Source: CAYRJD01 sp965212125 (GTDB lineage Bacteria > Actinomycetota > Acidimicrobiia > Acidimicrobiales > Poriferisodalaceae). From it: 64,000 bases of DNA. The position numbers were made by a program, and so were the translations under genes. The DNA is taken from contig OZ243045.1 of assembly GCA_965212125.1 (NCBI GenBank), positions 1,364,001-1,428,000 on the forward strand, read 5' to 3'. Positions 18,101-24,907 of this stretch are shown here, one piece after another. Every line of letters starts with the position of its first letter. The first letter of the stretch is position 1. Under the pieces are notes generated by a model. It was not told where the DNA came from, did not search any database, and worked only from the letters and a program-made list of their open reading frames with translations.

Positions 18101-19678
18101 ATTGCCTCTCTACAAATCGCAGAGGCCTACAAGACGCGCGGCAAGAGCGACAACGCTGTGACGTTCCAACACATTTCGCTGGCTGACACTTTCAAGCTGA
18201 CCCTTCAAAGCGGCCAACAAGCCTTCTTCCAAGACGAGGGGTTATTGGAAAATGATGACCGCAAACAAAAAGCAGCGCAGAAAAACATAACGATCATTGC
18301 TACCAATCCCCCCTGGTCCTCAGGGCAGGACTCAGCCAACGAAGATGTGAAAACGGAGGGCGACAAAGACATAGAGAAGCGGGTGAAGGAGTCCTATGTA
18401 GCGCGGCAGAAGCAAATCGCTAGTGGGTCTCCTGGCGGTAACGCTGCTGGCAACCTCTACATTCAGTCTTTGCGTTGGATGACCGACCGATTGTCGGTCG
18501 GCAACGAAGCGCAGATCGCTGACGACGATGACGAAGGCGTGTTTGTCCCGCAGCTAGGCAAGGGGATAGTGGCGTTTGTCCATCCCAACTCTTTGTCAAA
18601 CGGCACATCACTCGCTGGGGCACGCGCTTGTCTGCGTGATGAGTTCAGCAAGATTTATGTGGTGAATCTCCGCAGCGACCAGTACAAGAACGGGGCAGAA
18701 AGGCTCAAAGAAGGCGATGTTGTTTTTCAAGCCAACTCTGCTGGCAAGGGTGGCTCACGAAGTGGGCTGCAAATAACGATCTGTGTCTCTAACCCATCTT
18801 CCGCGCAAGGTGTGAAGCCACCCGCTGAATTGCTTTTCGCAGAAGTGCCTGAGTACGCGAGCCTGGACGAAAAGCGGGAATGGTTGGAGCAGCTAGGTGA
18901 TGTGGTCGTTGCCGAAACTGCTGGCAAGTTCGCTTTGGTGCCATTGAATGACAAGCACGACTGGATCAACATTACTGATGGCAGCTTTGACAGGATGCTA
19001 GAAGTTTGCTCTACCGATAAGAAGCGCAGTAAAGCGGCAGCTAGCAGCCACGCCTCTGGTGTCAAAACCAACTGCGACACCTTCGTTTACGCATTCAATC
19101 AATCACGCCTAGTAGAGAAAGTACGCGACCTCATAGATCACTACGAAGGGGTGCGGCAATCCCTTCACCGGACAGGCACAATCAAAATAAACAAAGACGA
19201 TGAAGACTTGACTGAAGCGACACGACACACGCCGGAAACAATGGAAGTCATCAAATGGACTGAGACGCTGAAAGACAATGTGCGTCGCAATGTGCCAATC
19301 ACTTTTGACGAGACCCGTATTCGCGAGGTGCTGTACCGCCCGTTCCAAAAATTATTTCTGTATGAGGACGACCGTATTCTTAGTCGCGTAAAAACCGTGT
19401 CGCGTCTGTTCCCACGCAATGAAATAACCAGGGGGGGGGGGGAGCCCTTGCCTCCTCATCACCAACCACGCCCGGACACCTTTCGCAATTCAAGCCAGCC
19501 GCACACTCTCCGATCTCGTCAGCGGGGGCGAAGCAACCAGAGCGATACCCCGCCAGCGGCGATAGCAACGAACGCTCAGGGCAACAGCTTCGGGGTGATG
19601 GCGATACAAACACCAACGGATTTGGGAGCGCTGCTGTCGCGGACGGGAAGCACACGTCTGATACCGCGCATGAAATAA
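15155..19678 (+). CDS. Type ISP-like restriction enzyme: nuclease, helicase and N6-adenine methyltransferase, with switchable C-terminus
   Basis: Predicted single-chain restriction-modification motor of 1507 residues. An Mrr-like nuclease near the N-terminus has D67 (GID) and QCK at 81-83. A superfamily 2 helicase follows with GTGKT (200-204), VVCDEAHRTTG (DEAH about 324), FSTATPRLY and DIVQAVGRVMRQ. The coupler and methyltransferase carry DPFTGTGTF (about 933) and NPPW (about 1050). The start is ATG 15155 inside TAATG; the open frame further upstream is not needed. Near residue 1425 the gene meets a tract of 12 G. In the present frame about 40 low-complexity residues follow, then variant 2 of a repeated segment, ending TRLIPRMK. 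Other tract lengths give other ends. Confidence 0.9.
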   Translation: MAFLEEALELLTGDTNRERGTKFERLMRAALERHPGEYGRLRFKRVLMWADWAAGQAGETGQDTGIDLVGEEHSGRLCAIQCKFYAADHKLTQPEIDPFIAASATRQFASRILIYTGSDLNANVEKRLQKVVDPQVETIYRHHLAAWDVSDWRDYINNPDGLKFEPPPPKEPRPYQQEAIKAIVDGFAASDKGKLILPCGTGKTLIHLWAAEQLAGRGGRVLYVMPSLSLMAQTMKEWANNRTIDHSYIAVCSDPSVGKRNDTGGSLDELPAPATTNPVRVAELLADAPSDRMSVVFSSYQSLGVVSEAQQKAMTLPFDFVVCDEAHRTTGIEDYEKATSDGGEISGFRLIHDEYSIDRKRVLFSTATPRLYTSSVKGDVSAANAKEGEGRYGIYSMDDEDTYGKEFYRLNFSEAIRDGYLADYQVIAVGVKEDDPYIQGALERIRQDADGAVRENNRSYKRDTYFGMLPEVAVSLLGCYDALANPMTQGVGSNTDRIVGTLEKSGFHARKAIAFTNSVETSEGVREVMSSAISGIRNLPDVSADQRDKLLQLEVAHVDGTMNSLRRARALDWLRGTDKEDNEARLLSNARCLTEGVDVPDLDAVLFLAARRSHVDIVQAVGRVMRQPANAKHPKTGYIILPVLIPEGKTMDQMISDNQSGWGRIWSVVQALKSHDDRLDAWVDAADLTTRTSTTTRSPLVVIDPTADFDNLAGESHAIQGQLDLLAADAIASQIVLTCGSKQWWPSWGAEAKEILAQVESLLERRIAASPASAEAFDDYLAEMRGTLGEQLPAQELLELLAQHIITYPIFETLADEDANNPIGEAFEEGVKKIFDNPDWRTEGKIPELLAPLSVFYAGVRERGTLANTSEAKTRLVLEIYDSFFAEALPDTQAKLGIAYTPTWIVDFILRSADAVSRQEFGHGITSKNVLFLDPFTGTGTFPARLLSENVKNGEPLIRTQDLEHKYHHEVHAAEIQPLAYHIASLQIAEAYKTRGKSDNAVTFQHISLADTFKLTLQSGQQAFFQDEGLLENDDRKQKAAQKNITIIATNPPWSSGQDSANEDVKTEGDKDIEKRVKESYVARQKQIASGSPGGNAAGNLYIQSLRWMTDRLSVGNEAQIADDDDEGVFVPQLGKGIVAFVHPNSLSNGTSLAGARACLRDEFSKIYVVNLRSDQYKNGAERLKEGDVVFQANSAGKGGSRSGLQITICVSNPSSAQGVKPPAELLFAEVPEYASLDEKREWLEQLGDVVVAETAGKFALVPLNDKHDWINITDGSFDRMLEVCSTDKKRSKAAASSHASGVKTNCDTFVYAFNQSRLVEKVRDLIDHYEGVRQSLHRTGTIKINKDDEDLTEATRHTPETMEVIKWTETLKDNVRRNVPITFDETRIREVLYRPFQKLFLYEDDRILSRVKTVSRLFPRNEITRGGGEPLPPHHQPRPDTFRNSSQPHTLRSRQRGRSNQSDTPPAAIATNAQGNSFGVMAIQTPTDLGALLSRTGSTRLIPRMK
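19431..19442 (+). repeat. Homopolymer tract of 12 G in the coding sequence
   Basis: Twelve consecutive G follow CCA at the end of the EITRG-coding repeat. Tracts of this length change length by slippage and are known phase-variation switches in restriction-modification genes, and in the actinobacterial Pgl system of Streptomyces coelicolor. Eleven G would put translation into variant 1, twelve into variant 2, thirteen into an open pass-through frame. A homopolymer sequencing error is the main alternative. Confidence 0.9.
19452..19565 (+). other. Alternative C-terminal segment, variant 1 (reached with one G fewer)
   Basis: A 37-residue reading ending in TAG at 19563. It begins LLITNHARTPFA, continues SRTLSDLVSGG, and ends EATRAIPRQRR. 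It matches the family pattern seen after the methyltransferase domain (hydrophobic strand, PFA, DL, then IPR). It is out of frame in the sequence as given. Confidence 0.75.
19562..19678 (+). other. Alternative C-terminal segment, variant 2 (in frame now)
   Basis: The last 38 residues of the gene as written: IATNAQGNSFGVMAIQTP, then TDLGALLSRTG and STRLIPRMK, ending TAA at 19676. It aligns with variant 1 at I, N, F, A, DL, TR and IPR, though it lies in a different frame and the DNA is not obviously duplicated. Confidence 0.75.
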
Positions 19679-19687
19679 CCAGGGGGC

Positions 19688-19801
19688 CTCCTCATCGTCA
19701 AAGACCAGCAGCTACCGTTCGCCATTCTCACCACCAGAACGATCAGCGACCTTCACTGCGGCGGACGACCGACAAGAACAATCCCCAGACGGCAGCGATA
19801 G
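19688..19801 (+). other. Alternative C-terminal segment, variant 3
   Basis: 37 residues ending in TAG at 19799: LLIVKDQQLPFAILT, TRTISDLHCGG, then RPTRTIPRRQR. It has the same length as variant 1 and the same position relative to its G tract (19682-19686). It would be read if translation came through the pass-through frame and the second tract had one G fewer. Confidence 0.7.
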
Positions 19802-19947
19802 CGGTAGCAGACACGAGCACCCCATTTCAGGCACTAGCAATCAGGCTGATGTGCGACCTGGCGGCAATAGCGGGCAACAAACAGACACGAGCAATGCCGC
19901 GCTCGTCATCACCACCCCTTCCAACCGCACACGATTCGCAGCGCTAG
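19798..19947 (+). other. Alternative C-terminal segment, variant 4
   Basis: IAVADTSTPFQALAIRLM, then CDLAAIAGNKQ and TRAMPR, running on to TAG at 19945. It is reached from the pass-through frame with the second tract at its present 5 G. Its position relative to the second repeat mirrors variant 2 relative to the first. Confidence 0.7.
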
Positions 19948-20012
19948 CAGTCAACGAGATAGCTGACTTACACGCCCTCGATCCGGCAGGGCGAACAAAA
20001 AATGTGCGATAG
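19902..20012 (+). other. Alternative C-terminal segment, variant 5
   Basis: LVITTPSNRTRFAALAV, then NEIADLHALDPAG and RTKNVR, ending TAG at 20010. It would be read with one G more in the second tract. That frame is open from the tract to this stop. It occupies the place where a third EITRG repeat would otherwise lie, so it ends the series. Confidence 0.7.
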
Positions 20013-20093
20013 AGGTGATGAGTTACTAGGTGGTGGGATTGCGATGGTCGGTCTGACGGCAGTGGGGGCGGTGATGGCTGCGATACTGCAGCG

Positions 20094-20216
20094 GTGGGCT
20101 ACAACCCTTATCGCAAGCGGGATCGCAGCAGGACTGGATTCAGGGCTGACATTGCGATGGTGGTTGCCGCGTCGGTGGCGGTTGTGGCGCTAGTGGTGTG
20201 GGCGCTGTTTGGGTGA
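20094..20216 (+). CDS. Possible small single-span membrane protein
   Basis: A 40-codon frame starting at GTG 20094. It has a basic N-terminal half (GYNPYRKRDRSRTGFRAD) and one hydrophobic helix (IAMVVAASVAVVALVVWALFG) ending at the stop. The layout resembles small tail-anchored proteins common in actinobacteria. I see no strong ribosome binding site. The reading extends upstream without a start to a TGA at 20019, so the true start is uncertain. Confidence 0.45.
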   Translation: MGYNPYRKRDRSRTGFRADIAMVVAASVAVVALVVWALFG

Positions 20217-20251
20217 GCGGGCTTGAGCCTGCGGCGCTGAACGGACTGCGA

Positions 20252-20743
20252 TCAGAACGCAGCCTGCATTACCTCAATTTCTCCGGCGACGATTGAGGCA
20301 ACGTCAAACCGCAGATTGTTAGCGACTGCGTTTATGTTCGGCGGCGCGTTGACGTTGGCGTTGACGTTGGCATCCCCGCTGCGCGACGCCCGCAAGAACT
20401 CAAGCGCCAGGGCGCGCACGCGACGCTGCTTGTCGGCGGTGACGGCTTCAAAGCCGCTGCCGTATTGGTCGGTGGTGCGGGTTTTCACCTCGCAAAAAAT
20501 CAACTGAGTCTGATCGGTAAGAACAAGGTCAAGCTCGCCTGAGTTGCAGCGCCAGTTTCGGGCGACCACTTGGTAGCCACGATCGACGTACCAACGCTCG
20601 GCGATGTCTTCGCCGTGGCGGCCGAGCTCTTGTGAGTCTGGCCGGGGGTCGGCGGCGGGCCGTATCTCGTGTGCGGGCGAGCGTGCCTGCTGCGTCGACG
20701 GTCGGTCGGCCTGCTGCGTTGGTCGGTTCGGCTGGAGCTTCAC
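20252..20743 (-). CDS. yraN: YraN family (UPF0102) nuclease-like protein
   Basis: A small PD-(D/E)xK-fold protein of unknown exact role. Motifs are LGRHGEDIAERWYVDRGYQV, ARNWRCNSGELDLVL and FCEVKTR (the acidic residue and ExK of the fold). It has a Gln/Pro/Ala-rich N-terminal extension of about 35 residues and a short Asn/Val/Ala repeat near residues 125-140. Normally yraN is next to comM; here the restriction island separates them. Confidence 0.9.
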   Translation of the reverse strand: MKLQPNRPTQQADRPSTQQARSPAHEIRPAADPRPDSQELGRHGEDIAERWYVDRGYQVVARNWRCNSGELDLVLTDQTQLIFCEVKTRTTDQYGSGFEAVTADKQRRVRALALEFLRASRSGDANVNANVNAPPNINAVANNLRFDVASIVAGEIEVMQAAF

Positions 20744-20753
20744 GCCCCAGAGA

Positions 20754-21098
20754 TTAGAACCGTTTTTCTTTTATGCGAGCGGCTTTTCCGACGCGCTCAC
20801 GTATGTAATACAGCTTGGAGCGGCGCACGTCGCCGACCGCTACTCGTTCAATCTTGGCGACGCTGGGAGCGTGCAGCGGGAATGTCCGCTCAACGCCGAC
20901 GCCGAAGCTCAACTTGCGAACCGTAAACGACTCTGAGATGCCGCTGCCGCGGCGTGCGATCACGTAGCCCTCAAAGGCCTGGGTGCGCTCGCGGTTGCCC
21001 TCTATTACTCGCACGTGCACCTTGACGGTGTCGCCGGACTTGAACTCTGGGTGGTCGTCGCGCAGGTGTGGCTTGTCGATTGCGTCTGTGCTTTGCAT
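20754..21098 (-). CDS. rplS: Ribosomal protein L19
   Basis: The 114-residue protein has the L19 core: EFKSGDTVKVHVRVIEGNRER, QAFEGYVIARRGSGISESF, VRKLSFGVGVERTFPLH and the C-terminal SKLYYIRER. I choose ATG 21098 with AAGG just upstream. A longer open frame to 21245 gives a non-conserved Arg-rich extension. It follows trmD, as in most bacteria. Confidence 0.96.
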   Translation of the reverse strand: MQSTDAIDKPHLRDDHPEFKSGDTVKVHVRVIEGNRERTQAFEGYVIARRGSGISESFTVRKLSFGVGVERTFPLHAPSVAKIERVAVGDVRRSKLYYIRERVGKAARIKEKRF

Positions 21099-21214
21099 TG
21101 CTGGCCTTGTCGGTCGGGTGCAGCGTGCCGGGCGGGTGCGCCCGGTTGATTTTGCCTGGTAGAGGTTAGCGGCGTGCCGTGGTTTTGCGGGCAGGCTGTG
21201 CGAACAGGACGGCG

Positions 21215-21946
21215 CTAAAGCTCTAGCCCGAACTCTTCCAGCCACGCCAGCTCTTGACGCGTCGGCGGGCGTTGCTCTAACAAATCTGGTCGCATGGCAG
21301 CGGTGCGCACCAACGCCATGCAGCGACGCCAGCGGGCGATCTTTTCGTGGTCGCCGCCGCGCAACACCTCCGGCACTTCCATATTCTCAAACTCGGCGGG
21401 GCGGGTCCAGTGCGGATGCTCCAGCAATCCGTCCGCAAAGCTCTCCTCAAGCGATGAGTCGGTGTTGCCCAACACGCCTGGCAAAAGGCGCGCCACCGAT
21501 TCAATGATGACCATTGCGGCGAACTCCCCGCCCGCCAGCACCACATCGCCGACCGACACTTCGCCATCCACCAGCTCGGTGCGGATGCGCTCATCCACTC
21601 CCTCGTAGCGGCCGCACAGCAGGCTGAAGCCTTCGGTGGCGGCTAGCTCGGCGGCAAAGTTTTGATCGAAGCGGCGACCGCCCGGGTCGAGCAGCAGCAG
21701 CGGTCGGGGCGGGTCAATCTGGCGGACGGCGGCGAAGGTTGGGGCAGGGCTCAAAATCATGCCCGCTCCCCCGCCGAACGGCGAGTCGTCTACTGAGTGG
21801 TGGGCGTCGGTTGTCGCCATGCGCAGATCACGACCGCTTACTTGCAGCAGGTCGCTTTGCTGGGCTCGGCCCAAGATTGACAGCTGCGCCATGGCTTCGA
21901 CCTGGTCGGGGAAGATGGTGAATACGTCGATTTGGAACGGTCGCAT
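21215..21946 (-). CDS. trmD: tRNA (guanine-N1)-methyltransferase
   Basis: Methylates G37 of tRNA using SAM through a trefoil knot. Starting at ATG 21946 (MRPFQIDVFTIFPDQ) gives 243 residues, the usual size. Knot motifs are FSLLCGRYEGVDERI, VGDVVLAGGE and LPGVLGNTDSSLEESF. The open frame continues to 22240 but that part is not conserved and overlaps rimM. It lies between rimM and rplS. Confidence 0.96.
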   Translation of the reverse strand: MRPFQIDVFTIFPDQVEAMAQLSILGRAQQSDLLQVSGRDLRMATTDAHHSVDDSPFGGGAGMILSPAPTFAAVRQIDPPRPLLLLDPGGRRFDQNFAAELAATEGFSLLCGRYEGVDERIRTELVDGEVSVGDVVLAGGEFAAMVIIESVARLLPGVLGNTDSSLEESFADGLLEHPHWTRPAEFENMEVPEVLRGGDHEKIARWRRCMALVRTAAMRPDLLEQRPPTRQELAWLEEFGLEL

Positions 21947-21990
21947 GGCAGGTGTGTGATGGGTGGGTGGTGTTGGGCGGGTGGCTCGGG

Positions 21991-22530
21991 CTAGGTGGCG
22001 TTCAGGTCGAACAGCCCGTCGGGGGCGTCTATTTCTATTAGTCCGGGTTTGGTGGCGACTACGAAAGTGACCGGCACTAGGTGGCCGTCGGAAAGTTCCA
22101 GCAGATCGGCGGCTGGGTTTTGTTGCACCGTTACTACTTGGCCACGGTCGATGCCGTGTTGGTCGACCACCTTGCAGGCGATCAGTTCGTGCACCCACAG
22201 CTGGTTTGTGTCTGCGATCGGGGCGGCCCACAAGGGACAACCCGCCAGCTTTTCGGCGGCGGTGCGGTCGGTGGCTTCGGCGAAATGCACGAGCCAGCGG
22301 TCGTTGTGCAGGCGTGAGGATGTGATGTTGAGCTTGCCGAGCGGGCTGTCAAAAACGCTGGGCGGATCGAAGCGACCCGGCCGGTTGGTGATCGGTCGCA
22401 CCGCTACCTCGCCGGTCAGGCCGTGCGGCTTGGTGATTCGGCCCACCTCTAGCAGGCCGGTGGGCGGTTGCGGGTCGGCTGGCGGTTGCGAGCCAGCGGC
22501 GGCTGACTTAGCCGTTGAACTCGACCTCAA
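21991..22530 (-). CDS. rimM: 16S rRNA processing protein RimM
   Basis: Assembly factor for the 30S head, binding S19. The N-terminal domain motif LLEVGRITKPHGLTGEVAV is near residue 26, and the C-terminal PRC-barrel part has DGHLVPVTFVV and IDAPDGLFDL. Length 179. The chosen start overlaps the end of khpA by 23 bases, so a slightly later start is possible. Confidence 0.93.
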   Translation of the reverse strand: MRSSSTAKSAAAGSQPPADPQPPTGLLEVGRITKPHGLTGEVAVRPITNRPGRFDPPSVFDSPLGKLNITSSRLHNDRWLVHFAEATDRTAAEKLAGCPLWAAPIADTNQLWVHELIACKVVDQHGIDRGQVVTVQQNPAADLLELSDGHLVPVTFVVATKPGLIEIDAPDGLFDLNAT

Positions 22531-22774
22531 CCTCGATTCCGTCTTTGTTTCCAGCGGCAGTCACGAACGCACGGATGGCGTTGGCTACCCTGCCCCGCTT
22601 GCCGATCACTCGGCCGATGTCGTCGGGGCTCACCTTCGCAAGCATGCTGACCTTGGAATCGGCCTGGGTTATCTCCACCTCAACCTGGTCGGTGTGCTCA
22701 ACCAGATGACTGATGAGATACAGCAGCACCTCCTCGGCAACCGTGCCCTGGTCGGCTTGATCTTGGTCGTTCAC
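22508..22774 (-). CDS. khpA: KH-domain RNA-binding protein KhpA
   Basis: The 88-residue protein has one KH domain with the GxxG loop in VIGKRGRVANAIR (around residues 57-69). KhpA binds RNA, usually with KhpB, and affects division and translation in other bacteria. It starts inside the rpsP stop (ATGA), which suggests tight coupling. Confidence 0.92.
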   Translation of the reverse strand: MNDQDQADQGTVAEEVLLYLISHLVEHTDQVEVEITQADSKVSMLAKVSPDDIGRVIGKRGRVANAIRAFVTAAGNKDGIEVEVEFNG

Positions 22775-23064
22775 GCCTGACTCGCTTCTTTCTTTTGCTT
22801 GGCGACCTGCGCCTCAAACTCGTCGGTCGCACCGCAGATCTTCAGCAGCTTGGCGACCGCCTCGGAGGGCTTGGCGCCTTCGCTCATCCAGTGCACGGCT
22901 CGTTCGTTGTTGATGTCGATGCTGGACGGCTCTTGCAGCGGGTAGTAGGTGCCCAGAATCTCCAGGACGCGGCTGTCGCGTGGTGAGCGACTGTCGGCCG
23001 CTATGACCCGGTAGCTGGGGTGTTTTCTTTTTCCGGTGCGCATTAGGCGCAGTCGTACGGCCAT
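22771..23064 (-). CDS. rpsP: Ribosomal protein S16
   Basis: The 97-residue protein starts MAVRLRLMRTGKRKHPSYR and continues VLEILGTYYPLQEPS and PSEAVAKLL, the typical S16 pattern. It heads the rpsP-khpA-rimM-trmD-rplS run, the standard bacterial order. Confidence 0.97.
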   Translation of the reverse strand: MAVRLRLMRTGKRKHPSYRVIAADSRSPRDSRVLEILGTYYPLQEPSSIDINNERAVHWMSEGAKPSEAVAKLLKICGATDEFEAQVAKQKKEASQA

Positions 23065-23155
23065 CGTGCTCCGTGACTGGGGGGTGTGTGCGGGGGGTTG
23101 CGTTTGCGCTAGTGAAGGCTAGCGGCGTGCAGGGCTAGTGGCGTTCGGGTGGCTG

Positions 23156-23191
23156 CGGTCAGCGAGGTAGTTGCGGTCAGCGAGGTAGTTG
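23156..23191 (-). repeat. Exact 18-bp tandem repeat overlapping the ffh stop
   Basis: CGGTCAGCGAGGTAGTTG (plus) is present twice back to back, 23156-23173 and 23174-23191. The second copy contains the last codons and TGA of ffh (23177-23179 on plus); the first repeats them just after the gene. Confidence 0.92.
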
Positions 23192-24808
23192 CAGGTCGTC
23201 CGGCAGCTTGATGTCTAGGTCGGCGATTGCTTCGGACAGGTCGACGGCGGGTTGCGGCTGGCTGGTGCGACTTGGTGAGCGGCTAGCGGTGCGGCTTGAA
23301 GTGCGGCTGGGTGAGCCGCTGCGGGCGGCTTGGTTTTTGTTGGGCTTTTTCTTGGCGCCTTTGCGGGCTTGCTTGGCACGCTTGGAGCGAGCACCGCCAC
23401 CGCCCATCCCGCCACGGCCAAGTCCGCCTAGTCCGCCTAGCTGCGACGACATCATTTTTTTCATCTGCGAGAACTGCTTAAGCAGAGTCGACACCTGCGT
23501 GGTGTTGGTGCCGCTGCCGGCGGCGATGCGGGCGCGCCGTGAGGCGTCAATGAGATTCGGCTGGCTGCGTTCGGCTGGCGTCATCGAAAGCACGATGGCT
23601 TCGGCGGTGTCAATGCGCCCGTCGTCTAGGTCGGTGTCGCGCACCTCAGAGGGCACCCCGGGCATCATCGCCATTAGCCCTTTCATGCTGCCCATCTTGC
23701 GCACCTGACGCAGCTGCTCAACAAAGTCGTCAAGCGTGAAAGATCCGTCTAGCAGGCGTTGGGCGGAGGCTTCCGCCTGTTCGGCCTCAAAGACGGTTTC
23801 GGCTTTTTCGATGAGGGTGGTTACGTCGCCCATGCCCAAGATGCGGGTGGCCATTCGGTCGGGGTGGAACTGCTCAAACTCATCCAGTGCTTCGCCGACG
23901 GATGCGAAAGCGATCGGGCGGCCGAGCACCTCGCTGACCGAAAGTGCGGCACCGGCACGGGCGTCGCCGTCAACTTTGGTGAGAATCACGGCGTCGATTT
24001 CAAGGGTTGCGTTGAACACGCTGGCGGTGGTGACCGCGTCTTGGCCGGTCATGGCGTCAAGCACGTAGAGCGTGTAGTGCGGCGACACGGCGTCGGACAC
24101 GTGGGCGATTTCGGTCATCAGCTCGGTGTCGACGGCGAGGCGCCCGGCGGTGTCAACCAGCAGAACGTCACGGCCGGTTTGGCGAGCGTGCTCTAGTCCG
24201 GCGGCTGCGGTGGCGACCGGGTTGGGTGTTTTTTTCGGGTTGCGGTTGCGGGCGCGCTCTTTGGCTTTGCTGGACTCTTTAGCCTTGCCGGCTTTTTCTT
24301 TGTTGGCTTTGGTCGGGACGTCATCCGCGCTGAACACCGGCACATCAATGCGAGCCGCCAGCACACGCAGCTGCTCCACTGCGGCGGGGCGTTGCAGGTC
24401 TGCGCCGATTATCAGCGGGTTGCGGCCTTGCGTCTTGAACCATTGCGCCAACTTGGCGGTGGCGGTGGTTTTGCCGGCTCCTTGCAGGCCGGCTAGCAGC
24501 ACGACGGTGGGCGGGTTTTGCGCGTAGGTCAGTTCGAGGGTGTTGCCGCCGAGGGTGGTTTGCAGCTCTTCGTTGACGACCTTGACGACTTGCTGGCCGG
24601 GGGTGAGGCTGCCTGTGATCTCCTCGCCAGCGCAGCGAGTGCGAACCCGATCGATGAAGCTCTCTACGACCGTCAGATTGACGTCGGCCTCTAGCAGCGC
24701 TTGGCGGATCTGCGTGGCGGCCTCGTTGATGTCGGATTCGGTCAGGCGGCCGCGGCCACGCAGGCGACCGAACACATCTTCAAAGCGGCGTGTTAGGGAG
24801 TCAAACAT
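23177..24808 (-). CDS. ffh: Signal recognition particle protein Ffh
   Basis: GTPase that binds signal peptides and 4.5S RNA. The N-domain start is FDSLTRRFEDVFGRLRGRGRL. The G-domain has GLQGAGKTTATAKLA (P-loop near residue 108), DTAGRLAVD and TKVDGDARAGAALSV. The Met-rich M-domain has MGSMKGLMAMMPG and a Gly/Met stretch. It is 543 residues long because of a Lys/Ala-rich insert of about 40 residues in the G-domain (about 170-205, KANKEKAGKAKESSKAKERA) and a basic Lys/Arg/Ser tail. Confidence 0.95.
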   Translation of the reverse strand: MFDSLTRRFEDVFGRLRGRGRLTESDINEAATQIRQALLEADVNLTVVESFIDRVRTRCAGEEITGSLTPGQQVVKVVNEELQTTLGGNTLELTYAQNPPTVVLLAGLQGAGKTTATAKLAQWFKTQGRNPLIIGADLQRPAAVEQLRVLAARIDVPVFSADDVPTKANKEKAGKAKESSKAKERARNRNPKKTPNPVATAAAGLEHARQTGRDVLLVDTAGRLAVDTELMTEIAHVSDAVSPHYTLYVLDAMTGQDAVTTASVFNATLEIDAVILTKVDGDARAGAALSVSEVLGRPIAFASVGEALDEFEQFHPDRMATRILGMGDVTTLIEKAETVFEAEQAEASAQRLLDGSFTLDDFVEQLRQVRKMGSMKGLMAMMPGVPSEVRDTDLDDGRIDTAEAIVLSMTPAERSQPNLIDASRRARIAAGSGTNTTQVSTLLKQFSQMKKMMSSQLGGLGGLGRGGMGGGGARSKRAKQARKGAKKKPNKNQAARSGSPSRTSSRTASRSPSRTSQPQPAVDLSEAIADLDIKLPDDLQLPR

Positions 24809-24882
24809 GGCGTTTTGATGCTAGGGCGCAGGCGGGTTGGCTGGCGGTCGGCGCGGCGGCGGTGCAGCTTGTCGGCGCGCGG

Positions 24883-24907
24883 TGCTAGCCGGCTGCTGCT
24901 AGCCGGC
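24883..24907 (-). repeat. 11-bp direct repeat overlapping the ftsY stop
   Basis: TGCTAGCCGGC (plus) occurs at 24883-24893 and 24897-24907. The second copy contains the ftsY TAG (24899-24901 on plus); the first gives another TAG 14 bases further on. Confidence 0.8.

Larger units (their letters stand above)
19419..19686 (+). repeat. 17-bp direct repeat with G tract, two copies 251 bp apart
   Basis: ATGAAATAACCAGGGGG occurs at 19419-19435 (where the G run extends to 12) and at 19670-19686 (5 G). Both encode EITRG when read in the frame that reaches them. The distance of 251 bases is not a multiple of 3. A crossover between the copies would remove variants 1 and 2. Confidence 0.9.

Noticed and set aside
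19431..20012. Explanation of the variant array as a decayed pseudogene tail
   Set aside because: The variants keep the same motif set and their own stops, variants 1 and 3 keep identical length, and the linking frames are open. Decay would not be expected to leave this order. It remains the main alternative until read data are seen.
20002..20193. 63-residue open frame on plus after the variant array
   Set aside because: It begins inside variant 5 and has no family features. The alternative frame with a clear membrane helix ending at 20216 is more protein-like.
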